Source of the DNA: Paenibacillus urinalis
GTDB taxonomy: Bacteria; Bacillota; Bacilli; Paenibacillales; Paenibacillaceae
DNA length: 64,000 bases
Direction of reading: 5' to 3'
Assembly: GCF_028747985.1 (NCBI RefSeq)
Contig: NZ_CP118108.1
Location: forward strand, 1,555,501 to 1,619,500
Part shown: piece by piece, positions 35,471-44,030 of the stretch
Position numbering within the stretch: position 1 is the stretch's first letter
Layout: every line of letters begins with the position of its first letter
Translations under genes and position numbers: made by a program
Notes under the pieces: model-generated
The model's database searches: none
What the model saw: the letters and a program-made list of their open reading frames with translations, nothing else
What the model was told of the DNA's origin: nothing

Positions 35471-37099
35471 TTAACGTGCTTGATAGCGTTCGTATGCATC
35501 TTGGTTGATCTTGATGACCTCTTCGATTCCCATACCCTTAATCGTTTCTACAAACTGATCAAAGTTCGTGAGAGGTTCGTCACCCAAGATGAACTTGGTC
35601 ATCATTTCATCCAGATAAGTGGTTACCTGACCCATAATCTGCGCTTCTTTTCGAGCCTCTTCCTCTGTTTTGCGCAGCGTTGGAAGTGCCATGGAGTAAT
35701 CGGCTTCCATCCAGACCTTATTCGCTTCCTGCTGCTGCTCAAATGCCATCAGACCATCCAAATAACGTGTATCCTGGTTCATCGGTCCGTCCATAATGGA
35801 CAGCGCGTAGCCAGCTAGTGCTTGATCATAAGTCAATCCATCCGGATTTTTAAGAATGGTATCGGTAAACTGAATGCTGTCACCCTCGACAGTATAGCTC
35901 TCGCCTTCAATACCGAAGTTAAACAGATCGTGACCTTCAGGACTGTAATTGTAGTCCATCCACTGGACGATGGCTTTAATCTTGTCTTCATCCGCAGAAG
36001 TTGTAATGGCTTCTCCATACGTAAGGACCTTGGTATCGAAACGGAAGGTACTGCGAGAGATCCCTTCAGTATCTTTAGGCCAAGGAGCTCCAACAAGGTC
36101 GAATTCCGGATCATCAGCCATTAGGTTGAGATACTTGGCCATACCGCTGAATACACCACCATAATAGGCTCCTGCTTGATGATTGGTTATTTTATAGTCA
36201 AATGCTTTACCGTCATTGGTCATAATTTCAGGATCAATTAAACCTTCCGCATACCATTTCTGCATCGTCTCAAGGAAGTTTTTAAACCCTGGCTGAATTG
36301 GACCGTATTCAATCGTATCTCCATTAAGCTGGAAACCGCCCAGGACCCCGAAGGAAGGAGCAAAGTCATACAATTTACTCATATTGCCGGGACCCCAATT
36401 CGCTGTGAAGGGAAGCTCATCCTTCTTGCCGTTGCCATTTGGATCTTCTTCCCGGAAAGCCTTCAGCACTGTGTACCATTCATCAATCGTTGTAGGCGTT
36501 TTCAAATTGAGCTTCTCAAGCCAGTCTTTACGAAGCACAATACCTGTCGTTGCATTCAGCTTCACTGCATCCGTACGAAGATAGGGGAACATGAAGATGG
36601 TTCCGTCATCCAGTGAGATTTGTTTACGGACAACCTCATCCTCTTCAATAATCTTCTTCAAGTTAGGAGCATAGAGATCAATATATTCATTCAGCTTGAT
36701 AATTCTGCCGTCTGCGAGCAGCTTCTCTGGTCCTCCTGATACGTCTGCCCAGTTGTAATAGATTACGTCAGGCAGCTCATTTCCTGTAACGAGCAGGTTG
36801 AACTGGTCCTTTTGCTGTCCAAGTGGTGGATGCGTGAAGTTAACTTTGATGCCGGTTCTTTTCTCTTTCTCCTGATAAGCCTTCACATCCGTGAATCCGT
36901 TGCCTGAAGCAATCTTGGCATCATTGGCACGCCAATAGTTAATTGTCATCGGCTCTTCAACAATCGGAAGCGGTATTTCCGTAATCGCTTGCTCGCCTTC
37001 CTCCGGTGCAGGGCCCTCTGCACTCTCGGACCCTCCGCAGCCGGCTAACAGTCCCGTAGTCATCACCGCAGTTAACATTAAGGACAAGAACTTTTTCAT
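35471..37099 (-). CDS. Extracellular solute-binding lipoprotein of a sugar ABC importer
   Basis: A 542-residue lipoprotein with signal peptide and lipobox LLAGCGG (Cys at residue 21). Its size and order (EPMTINYWRAND, YYNWADVSGGPEKLL, FMFPYLRTD, LRKDWLEKLN) match the LplA-like group common in Paenibacillus, which binds oligosaccharides such as uronate-containing sugars. It is last in an operon with two LplB/LplC-type permeases and has no ATPase gene, as usual for systems that share MsmX. The bound sugar is unknown. Confidence 0.88.
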   Translation of the reverse strand: MKKFLSLMLTAVMTTGLLAGCGGSESAEGPAPEEGEQAITEIPLPIVEEPMTINYWRANDAKIASGNGFTDVKAYQEKEKRTGIKVNFTHPPLGQQKDQFNLLVTGNELPDVIYYNWADVSGGPEKLLADGRIIKLNEYIDLYAPNLKKIIEEDEVVRKQISLDDGTIFMFPYLRTDAVKLNATTGIVLRKDWLEKLNLKTPTTIDEWYTVLKAFREEDPNGNGKKDELPFTANWGPGNMSKLYDFAPSFGVLGGFQLNGDTIEYGPIQPGFKNFLETMQKWYAEGLIDPEIMTNDGKAFDYKITNHQAGAYYGGVFSGMAKYLNLMADDPEFDLVGAPWPKDTEGISRSTFRFDTKVLTYGEAITTSADEDKIKAIVQWMDYNYSPEGHDLFNFGIEGESYTVEGDSIQFTDTILKNPDGLTYDQALAGYALSIMDGPMNQDTRYLDGLMAFEQQQEANKVWMEADYSMALPTLRKTEEEARKEAQIMGQVTTYLDEMMTKFILGDEPLTNFDQFVETIKGMGIEEVIKINQDAYERYQAR

Positions 37100-37165
37100 A
37101 TGAACCCTCCTTGATTATCTATAGATTAAAGCGGGCAGCAAATAGGCTAGGAGTATGCGCCAGCT

Positions 37166-38035
37166 TTATTCTTTAATGGCTCCGATGAGTGCTCCTTGCA
37201 CAAAATATTTCTGGATGAAAGGATAGATCATCAGAATAGGAAGTGTAGAAATAATAATCGTTGCATACTTGATATTCTCACCGATTGCAAATCCGGTATC
37301 GTTGGCAGAACCCATGGCTTCCGTGCTGTTACTGAGCAAAATATCCCTCAGCACAATTTGAATCGGATACAGCTCCTGTGATCTTAGATAGAGAAGCGGA
37401 CCCATAAAATCATTCCAGTGGTCTACCGCATAATACAGGGTCATTACAGCAAGGATCGGTTTAGATAAGGGAACGACAATTTGCAGAAGAATTCTGAAGT
37501 CATTTGCTCCGTCAATTTTGGCGGATTCGATCAGTCCAAGCGGAATGTTCATAAAATTCGTACGCATGATGATAAAGTTGAACGTATTAATCGCTGCGGG
37601 AAGGATCATTGCCCATCTTGTATCCAGCAGACCTAAATTTTGAACAAGCAGGAAGGTTGGAATCATTCCGCCGCTGAAAAACATAGTGAATGTAATCAGC
37701 TTCATGAAGAAGCTGCGTCCGTATAAGTCAGGTCTCGACAGCGCATAAGCTGCGAGTGTTGTCATCACCAGGTTAAGGGCGGTACCGACAATTACATAGA
37801 ACAATGTATTTAAATAACCGCTATAGATCTTGGGATTCTGGAAGACTTTAGTGTAGGCCTCAAAAGATAAGCCTTCAGGAATCAGCATAAGTGAGCGGCT
37901 GGCAAGCAGCTGTTCTGGATCACTAATGGAAGAGTTGAAGATGTAGAGCATCGGATAAGCGCACAGCAGCATAATCAGAATGAGCAAGATATAGTTGATG
38001 CTGTCAAATATATGTTCTCCAAATGATTTTTTCAT
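37166..38035 (-). CDS. Carbohydrate ABC transporter permease (LplC-like)
   Basis: A 289-residue inner-membrane protein with six helices. The cytoplasmic EAA-type loop is LIESAKIDGANDFRILLQIVVPLS, the contact site for the shared ATPase. It starts at ATG 38035, eight bases after GAGGTG; an in-frame GTG at 38044 is an alternative. It lies 15 bases after the LplB-like gene and 66 bases before the binding-protein gene. Confidence 0.9.
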   Translation of the reverse strand: MKKSFGEHIFDSINYILLILIMLLCAYPMLYIFNSSISDPEQLLASRSLMLIPEGLSFEAYTKVFQNPKIYSGYLNTLFYVIVGTALNLVMTTLAAYALSRPDLYGRSFFMKLITFTMFFSGGMIPTFLLVQNLGLLDTRWAMILPAAINTFNFIIMRTNFMNIPLGLIESAKIDGANDFRILLQIVVPLSKPILAVMTLYYAVDHWNDFMGPLLYLRSQELYPIQIVLRDILLSNSTEAMGSANDTGFAIGENIKYATIIISTLPILMIYPFIQKYFVQGALIGAIKE

Positions 38036-38050
38036 CGTATGCACACCTCT

Positions 38051-39013
38051 CTACCACAGACTGGTTTCATTAGCTTTGCGGCTGATATAGTTCGCGCCGA
38101 GCAAGAGGGCAAAGTTAATGATTGAGTTAAACAAACCTATAGCAGTGGAGTAGGCTTGATCCCCAAGCAGCATCCCTTGTCTGTAAACAAACGTCGATAT
38201 AACATCAGAGGTCTCATAAGTGGCTGCCGTCTGCATTAATAGAATTTTCTGAAAGTCCGCATTCATAATGCTGCCCATACGCAGGATGAGGAGCACGACA
38301 ATGGTTGGCATAATACCTGGCAGCGTGATGTGCAGGAGCTGTCTCCAGCGGTTGGCACCGTCCATCTTGGCTGCTTCATACAGCTGAGAGTTGATTCCGG
38401 CTAGTGCTGCAAGGAAGAGAATCGATGCCCATCCTGCGCCCTGCCATACATTAGACAGAATGTACAATGGTCTGAACATGTCCTTATCTGTGAAGAACAT
38501 AATAGGTTCAAAACCAAAGAAGCCGCGGATGATGTTAAATAAGCCGCCGTCCAGAGAGGAGAAGGTCTTGAGCATACCAACGACAACGACAACGGATATG
38601 AAGTGAGGTAAATAACTGACCGTCTGCACTGCACTCTTGAAGTAGCGATTACGAACCTCATTCAGTAACAGTGCAAGAATAATCGGAGCGGGGAAACCGA
38701 TCACCAGACTTAGTACGCTCAGGATCAAGGTGTTGCCCATCAGTCTCCAAAAATTATAGCTCTCAAAAAACATCGTGAAATTCTCAAATCCAATCCAATT
38801 ACCGCCCATGATCCCTTTAGCAGGACTATAGCCGCTCTGGAAGGACAGCAGGATTCCGTACATAGGTCCGTAACAGAAAATAAGGTAGAACAAGAGAACG
38901 GGAACAAGCATCAGATATACATATTTGTTACGTATAATCTCTCTTTTTAAAAAGTGAAACTTGCTCTTGGTTTGTACGGTTTGTTTCACCGCCAAGGGAT
39001 TGTTCATTCCCAT
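38051..39013 (-). CDS. Carbohydrate ABC transporter permease (LplB-like)
   Basis: A 320-residue protein with six helices and the permease loop LYEAAKMDGANRWRQLLHITLPG. The long polar N-terminus before helix 1 and the YGPMYGILLSFQSGYSPAKG entry segment are typical of the LplB group. First gene of the importer operon; ATG at 39013 with AGGAGG-like GGGAGG upstream. A cre box lies inside its promoter at 39088-39116. Confidence 0.9.
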   Translation of the reverse strand: MGMNNPLAVKQTVQTKSKFHFLKREIIRNKYVYLMLVPVLLFYLIFCYGPMYGILLSFQSGYSPAKGIMGGNWIGFENFTMFFESYNFWRLMGNTLILSVLSLVIGFPAPIILALLLNEVRNRYFKSAVQTVSYLPHFISVVVVVGMLKTFSSLDGGLFNIIRGFFGFEPIMFFTDKDMFRPLYILSNVWQGAGWASILFLAALAGINSQLYEAAKMDGANRWRQLLHITLPGIMPTIVVLLILRMGSIMNADFQKILLMQTAATYETSDVISTFVYRQGMLLGDQAYSTAIGLFNSIINFALLLGANYISRKANETSLW

Positions 39014-39087
39014 GGTTCAATTCCTCCCCTAGTAATGTACGACATCAAACACAAATGAACCTTAATGAACAGGCTCGATGTAAATAG

Positions 39088-39116
39088 ATACTAAATTCAA
39101 GCGCTTACATTGTCAA
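39088..39116 (-). promoter_or_regulatory. Promoter of the sugar importer with cre box in the spacer
   Basis: On the minus strand TTGACA (39111-39116) and TAGTAT (39088-39093) are 17 bases apart. Between them lies TGTAAGCGCTTGAA (39096-39109), 12 of 14 to the symmetric cre site TGTAAGCGCTTACA. CcpA binding here would shut the promoter directly. The rest of 39117-39353 holds no gene; I see nothing further in it. Confidence 0.75.
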
Positions 39117-39353
39117 TATTTTGTTTTAAATAAACTTAATGTAAATATTTGCAGGATCGTCTGAAATGAGCGTAATATTCTACTATTTAAGGAATTGGGG
39201 TGTTTTTCAGAGAATAAGTGGCTGCAAAAAAGTGATATATGAGCAAAATTGTGTTCTTGAGAATTCATTTTCATAACTCTCAAATGATGAACGTTGATTC
39301 GGTATATGCTTGTTTAAAATAAATGTTAGCGTGATGCCGCATATAAAGACGTA

Positions 39354-39397
39354 TAAAAAAGAGAGCGCCGATGACCTGTGTCGGTCATGACGCTCTC
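39354..39397 (-). terminator. Terminator of the patB-like gene
   Basis: Read on the minus strand, GAGAGCG and GACC pair with GGTC and CGCTCTC around a small loop (39361-39397), followed by a T run (complement of 39355-39360). Confidence 0.8.
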
Positions 39398-39415
39398 TAT
39401 CACTTCACTAGCTGA

Positions 39416-40606
39416 TTATCGATTAAGCATGGCCTCGTGCAGCTGCTGCATGGCCTCTTCCAGCATGCTTCGAGGACAAGCCACATTCATTCGCATAAAG
39501 CCTTCGCCTTCCTTGCCAAAGTCTGTTCCGCTGCTAAACACGAGTCCCGCCTTCGTCACGAGGAAGTCAAACAGCTCCTTGTGCTCCATTCCTAAACTGC
39601 GGAAATCAATCCATAGCAAATACGTAGCTTCCGGCATGGAAACCTGGCATTCTGGAATGTTCGTCTTAAAGTAGTTGATCACGTATTCAAGGTTTCCATG
39701 GATATATTCAAGTGTGCTCTCAAGCCAAGGCTCGCCTTCCCGGTAAGCAGCTTCTGTAGCGGCAATTCCGAAGAGATTCATGGAGCCCATCGAACGTTTA
39801 TCAATCATATTCTTGAATTTTAACCGCAGCTCTTTGTTGGCAATTACCACACTGGACGTATGCAGACCTGCGATGTTGAAGGTCTTGCTGGCAGCAGTGC
39901 AGATGATCGAGTGCATCTTGGCTTCTTCAGATAGTACAGCATAGGGGATATGCTTCCCTGATTCAAATACGAGATCGGAATGAATCTCATCCGAGATCAC
40001 GATAATATCGTGCTTCACCGCGATCTCCATCACGGCATTCAGTTCTTCACGACTCCATACCCGGCCTACGGGGTTATGCGGGCTGCATAGAACGATCAGC
40101 TTGACTCCATCCTGTGAGGCAGCCTGTTCGAGATGCGTAAGATCCATTCTATACTCACCCTGCTCGTGAATCAGCGGATTCTCTACCAGCTCTCTGCCAT
40201 GTGTTTTGGCAAGTTTATGGAAAGGACCGTATACTGGAGGCTGTATAATAATTTTGTCGCCTGGTTCAGTAAAGGCTTCAACCGCTATATTCAGAGCCGG
40301 GACAATACCGGGTGTATATACGAGCCATTCCGGCTCAATTTTCCAGCTATGTCGCTTGTCCATCCAGGCAGCAATAGCTTCATTAAATGATGGAGCAGGC
40401 ATAGCATATCCAAGTATGCCATGATCTACGATATTGCGAAGCGCCTTGAGCACAGGCTCAGGTGCAGTAAAGTCCATATCGGCAACCCATAGCGGGATGG
40501 CATCGGGTGCGCTGAAGAGGGGCTGAAGACCGTTCCATTTGACAGAGCTTGAATTCTTACGATCTATTCTTTGATCGAGCGGATGATTCGTATCCTTGTT
40601 TTGCAT
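39416..40606 (-). CDS. patB: PatB/MalY-type aminotransferase or cystathionine beta-lyase
   Basis: A 396-residue PLP enzyme of fold type I. It has LWVADMDFTAPEPVLKAL near residue 38, typical of the PatB/MalY group, the CSPHNPVGRVW motif, VISDEIHSDLVF, and TAASKTFNIAGLHTS with the PLP Lys. It probably cleaves cystathionine or cysteine, releasing a thiol and pyruvate; a true transaminase role is less likely. It is single and followed by its own terminator. The start ATG at 40606 follows GCAGG. Confidence 0.85.
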   Translation of the reverse strand: MQNKDTNHPLDQRIDRKNSSSVKWNGLQPLFSAPDAIPLWVADMDFTAPEPVLKALRNIVDHGILGYAMPAPSFNEAIAAWMDKRHSWKIEPEWLVYTPGIVPALNIAVEAFTEPGDKIIIQPPVYGPFHKLAKTHGRELVENPLIHEQGEYRMDLTHLEQAASQDGVKLIVLCSPHNPVGRVWSREELNAVMEIAVKHDIIVISDEIHSDLVFESGKHIPYAVLSEEAKMHSIICTAASKTFNIAGLHTSSVVIANKELRLKFKNMIDKRSMGSMNLFGIAATEAAYREGEPWLESTLEYIHGNLEYVINYFKTNIPECQVSMPEATYLLWIDFRSLGMEHKELFDFLVTKAGLVFSSGTDFGKEGEGFMRMNVACPRSMLEEAMQQLHEAMLNR

Positions 40607-40731
40607 GTGGTTGTACCTGCTTTCTCCAAAACGGTTTGATTGTATATGTAACGATTAAAGGATATGGGTGTCCATTTGTGAATATTATCTAATAAACAGC
40701 GGGCTAACGCAATGTGACAGGAGAGTTGTTC

Positions 40732-41805
40732 ATGAAGTCTAAGAAAATTGTATTTACCGGCGGGGGCTCTACGGGTCATGTCACGGTTAATCTGGCGCTG
40801 ATTCCGTATTACCAGGAGCAAGGCTACAGTGTTCATTATATTGGTTCAAGACAAGGGATTGAAGCTGAGCTGATCGGCAGAATGGAAGGTGTGAAATACA
40901 AGGGAATCGCGACAGGGAAGCTTCGCCGATACTTCAGTGTCGAGAATGCAAAAGATTCCTTACGTGTGCTCAAGGGTGTAAGAGAAGCTTATCAATATTT
41001 GAAGAAAATCAAGCCTGGAGTCGTGTTCTCCAAAGGGGGATTCGTATCCGTACCCGTGGTGCTTGCCGCGCGGATACTGCGTATTCCTATTGTCATTCAC
41101 GAATCGGATCTCACTCCGGGGCTTGCTAACCGCATTGCACTTCCCTGGGCAGATTATGTATGCACGACCTTTCAGGAAGCAGCAACGCAGCTTAGAAAAT
41201 CAAATGTCGTTCATGTAGGGGCTATGATAAGACAGGAGCTGAGAGAAGGTAATCGTCAGCGTGGGAGAAGCCGGCTCGGTTTCTCTGATGATAAGCCCGT
41301 ACTGCTCTTTATGGGAGGAAGCTTGGGCGCGAAGAACTTGAATGAAGCTCTATACCACATCATTCCTGATTTAATCTCTGATTATCAAATTATTCATATT
41401 TGCGGTAAAGGGCAGCAGATGGGGGCTCCAGTCACTGATGGATATCACGTGTTTGAATATGTGCAGGAGGAACTGCCTGATCTGATGGCGGCAGCGGATT
41501 TGGTCATTTCGAGAGCCGGTTCGAATTCTATCTTCGAATTTCTGGCGCTTCATAAGCCGATGCTGCTGATCCCTCTTTCGGATAAAGTCAGCCGCGGAGA
41601 TCAGATCATTAACGCTCGGTCGTTTGAGGCTTCAGGTTATGCCCGTGTCTTACTTGCTGAGGATCTGACGGCATCCAGTTTGCTGAATGCCATCCATGAT
41701 CTTGATCGGAACCAAGAGAAATACATTCAGAATATGCGTGCTTATCGTACATCCGATGCGATGACGAATATCATTAAGGTGATTCAGCAGGCAGAAGTAA
41801 AATAA
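40732..41805 (+). CDS. MurG-like N-acetylglucosaminyltransferase, stand-alone copy
   Basis: A 357-residue GT28 protein starting at ATG 40732 after ACAGGAGAG. It carries TGGGSTGHVTVNLALIP near residue 8, GIEAELIGRMEGVKYKGI, VVFSKGGFVSVPVVLAA, MGGSLGAKNLNEAL near residue 197 and SRAGSNSIFEFLALHKPML, the donor-binding block. MurG adds GlcNAc to lipid I to make lipid II. It is not in the usual division and cell-wall cluster, so it may be a second MurG, as some Bacillota have two. It is the first plus gene here; a DinB gene follows. Confidence 0.85.
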   Translation: MKSKKIVFTGGGSTGHVTVNLALIPYYQEQGYSVHYIGSRQGIEAELIGRMEGVKYKGIATGKLRRYFSVENAKDSLRVLKGVREAYQYLKKIKPGVVFSKGGFVSVPVVLAARILRIPIVIHESDLTPGLANRIALPWADYVCTTFQEAATQLRKSNVVHVGAMIRQELREGNRQRGRSRLGFSDDKPVLLFMGGSLGAKNLNEALYHIIPDLISDYQIIHICGKGQQMGAPVTDGYHVFEYVQEELPDLMAAADLVISRAGSNSIFEFLALHKPMLLIPLSDKVSRGDQIINARSFEASGYARVLLAEDLTASSLLNAIHDLDRNQEKYIQNMRAYRTSDAMTNIIKVIQQAEVK

Positions 41806-41891
41806 AAGCAGGAACCCCGCACTTTTTGACGAATATCCACTCTTACAAGATTGATTAATGACTGAATTCTCTAGAAGAGGGGATGAAAGCC

Positions 41892-42377
41892 GTGAATAGA
41901 GTGCAGAAGAATTCGTTGATTGCTTCATTTCATGAATGGCATGATTGGATCCGCAGATGGAGCATGCAGCAGAATGCACCTTGGGATCAGCCGATTGCAG
42001 AAGGCAAGTGGACCGCTCGTGAGATGGTGTGCCATATGATGAGATGGGACCGTTATTTTTGGGAGGGCGCGATATCCATCATTGCGTCGGGGGAGAAGGA
42101 GCAGATTCAGATTCAGCAACTGGACTATGATCTGTTTAATGAAGCTGCGCGTGAATATGCCCGTAAGATATCAACAGAGGAGCTAATGCAGGAAACGCTG
42201 AAATATAGAGAGCTGATCATTAGAAGCTTATACGAGCTTGTGGATGAAGATTGGTCTTATCCCTATAAAGGGCTGGACGGTAACCCATTTACATTACAGG
42301 GTTATGTAGAGGATTTTATATGGCATGACAGGCATCATATGAAACAGCTTGAATCGATGCAGCAGCTTGAGGCATAA
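41892..42377 (+). CDS. DinB-fold protein
   Basis: A 161-residue protein, starting at GTG 41892 nine bases after GAGGGG; the ATG at 41883 is in the ribosome site. KWTAREMVCHMMRWDRYFW near residues 36-55 and IWHDRHHMKQLESM near the end supply the three His typical of this metal-binding superfamily. The activity is unknown; relatives are thiol transferases or maleylpyruvate isomerases. Confidence 0.75.
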   Translation: MNRVQKNSLIASFHEWHDWIRRWSMQQNAPWDQPIAEGKWTAREMVCHMMRWDRYFWEGAISIIASGEKEQIQIQQLDYDLFNEAAREYARKISTEELMQETLKYRELIIRSLYELVDEDWSYPYKGLDGNPFTLQGYVEDFIWHDRHHMKQLESMQQLEA

Positions 42378-42411
42378 CACGGTTTAGGTTACATCGGAGG
42401 GATACAGGATT

Positions 42412-42714
42412 ATGATTCTCGAAAGTGCAATGCTATACATCAGAGCAGGATTAGAGAGCGATTTTGAACAGGATTTTGCCAAAGCTTCCGCTATTATTTC
42501 CAGCATGTCGGGTTATCTCGGACATGAATTGTATAAATGTATGGAGTCGGATCATCAATATCTATTACATGTCAGATGGAATACTCTGGAGGATCATACG
42601 ATCGGATTCAGGGGGTCCGCTGAATATCTAGAGTGGAAACAGCTGCTTCATCATTATTACGAGCCTTTTCCAGTGGTGGAGCATTTCCAGAGAGTTAATC
42701 TGAACCGAGTATAA
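42412..42714 (+). CDS. Antibiotic biosynthesis monooxygenase (ABM) domain protein
   Basis: A 100-residue single-domain protein: ESAMLYIRAGLESDFEQDFA at the start, GYLGHELYKCMESDHQYLLHVRW in the middle and a final helix. This is the ferredoxin-like ABM dimer fold, found in cofactor-free monooxygenases and haem-degrading enzymes. It follows the DinB gene by 34 bases with GGAGGG, so it is in the same run. Confidence 0.8.
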   Translation: MILESAMLYIRAGLESDFEQDFAKASAIISSMSGYLGHELYKCMESDHQYLLHVRWNTLEDHTIGFRGSAEYLEWKQLLHHYYEPFPVVEHFQRVNLNRV

Positions 42715-42751
42715 AATGGAAGATGGCGGCTTACATCAAGGGGGAACCGTT

Positions 42752-43222
42752 TTGAAGAGCAACTTGGATATCAACATTCGCGGGCTGCAACCTAACGAGC
42801 CGATTCCGTATTCCATGCTGTTATTAGCCGATCCGTCACGGACTGTGGTGGATACATATATTGACCGCGGCCAATTATACGTTGCTGTAATCGATCAAAC
42901 AATCGTTGGTGTAATGGTTCTGCTGGATACGAGACCGGGTACGATCGAGATTGTGAATATTGCTGTTGCAGAAGAGTGGCAGGGCAGAGGTATTGGCAAA
43001 GCCTTGCTTCAGCATGCGGTATTTCAAGGCAGGCAGCAAGGGGCGTCTACGCTTGAGATTGGAACTGGAAATTCAAGTCTCAATCAATTAGGTCTCTACC
43101 AGCGTATGGGTTTCCGAATGACGGGTATTGACCGTGGTTTCTTCACTAGGCACTATGAGGAGAAGATTGTGGAGAACGGCATTCCCTGTGTGGATATGAT
43201 CCGGCTGGCGATGGAGCTGTAG
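42752..43222 (+). CDS. GNAT family N-acetyltransferase
   Basis: The TTG at 42752 is preceded by AAGGGGGAACC; the in-frame ATG at 42716 lacks such a site. The 156-residue product has IVNIAVAEEWQGRGIGKALLQ (acetyl-CoA loop near residue 80) and SLNQLGLYQRMGFRMTGID near 125. Last gene of the run begun at murG-like 40732. Substrate unknown. Confidence 0.85.
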   Translation: MKSNLDINIRGLQPNEPIPYSMLLLADPSRTVVDTYIDRGQLYVAVIDQTIVGVMVLLDTRPGTIEIVNIAVAEEWQGRGIGKALLQHAVFQGRQQGASTLEIGTGNSSLNQLGLYQRMGFRMTGIDRGFFTRHYEEKIVENGIPCVDMIRLAMEL

Positions 43223-43286
43223 TTACGAAGTTATCCAGTAATAAGAATAAAGCGGCAGCGAAAAAGAGCCGTCCCAGTTTGATATG

Positions 43287-43343
43287 CTCCCCTTAGGTAG
43301 ACAGGTGAAATAATAAAACCTGTTTACCTAAAGGGGAGTTTTT
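43287..43343 (+). terminator. Long hairpin terminator with adjacent start-like codon
   Basis: CTCCCCTTAGGTAGACAGGT (43287-43306) pairs with a 21-base arm (43318-43338) with one bulge and one mismatch, then TTTTTC. A 20-base stem is longer than normal. Directly after come ATGTCC and a stop seven codons later, with AAAGGGGAG as ribosome site. It could be a terminator plus the last trace of an insertion-element gene. Confidence 0.6.
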
Positions 43344-43373
43344 CATGTCCAAAGTAAATGAGTTCTGACTAGA

Positions 43374-43916
43374 TTAATTGAATCCTTTGGCAAGGATGTC
43401 TTCTGTCTTAATTAATTGAACAAAACGTCCACCAAGCATTTGATTATGGTGCTTGATGATATCTGCGGCAGGCAATACTTTGCTGTCGAATGTACTGTGT
43501 GCATCGGAGATCAGCACATTATGATGATAGCCTAGACTGTATGCGCCACGTGACGTGGTATCTAGACAGAATTCAGTCTGCATACCGCAAATAACCAGCT
43601 TTTGAATGTTCAGTTCTTGAAGCTTGGCTAGCAGCTCTGTTTGATAAAAGGCGTCCCAGCTGGATTTTCTGACCACACTTTCATTCGGCTGGGGGGCAAT
43701 GCTTGGATGAATGTGCCAGGTTGGTTTGCCTTCGCTAAATTCGTCATCTGATTTACTCGTATGCTGTATATAGATGACAGGCAATCCGTCCTCACGGGCT
43801 TTTTGAAGGAGGCGCTGGATATTGCTCAGCACTTCTTCTCCATTATGTAAGGGGAGTTCGGGATCAGCAAACATGGCATTCTGAACATCAACGATCATTA
43901 AGGCGGTGGAAGTCAT
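43374..43916 (-). CDS. Cysteine hydrolase, isochorismatase family
   Basis: A 180-residue hydrolase with ALMIVDVQNAMF (catalytic Asp10), SVVRKSSWDAFYQT (catalytic Lys near residue 84), and VICGMQTEFCLDTTSRGA (nucleophile Cys near 117). The family includes nicotinamidases, isochorismatases and N-carbamoylsarcosine amidases; nothing chooses between them. ATG 43916 follows AGGAGAGAG. The downstream side meets the long hairpin. Confidence 0.85.
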   Translation of the reverse strand: MTSTALMIVDVQNAMFADPELPLHNGEEVLSNIQRLLQKAREDGLPVIYIQHTSKSDDEFSEGKPTWHIHPSIAPQPNESVVRKSSWDAFYQTELLAKLQELNIQKLVICGMQTEFCLDTTSRGAYSLGYHHNVLISDAHSTFDSKVLPAADIIKHHNQMLGGRFVQLIKTEDILAKGFN

Positions 43917-43987
43917 CAGTTACTCTCTCCTTTGGTGTCAATGAATAATCATTATTCAAGAATATAACAAAGCGCATAATATGGGAA

Positions 43988-44023
43988 GAAAAAAAGCCTC
44001 CTTCTCTAAATGAGAACAAGGCT
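43988..44023 (-). terminator. Terminator of the Gfo/Idh/MocA gene
   Basis: On the minus strand AGCCTTGTTCTC (44012-44023) pairs with GAGAAGGAGGCT (43995-44006) with two weak positions, followed by seven T. Confidence 0.75.
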
Positions 44024-44030
44024 CTGTGAA

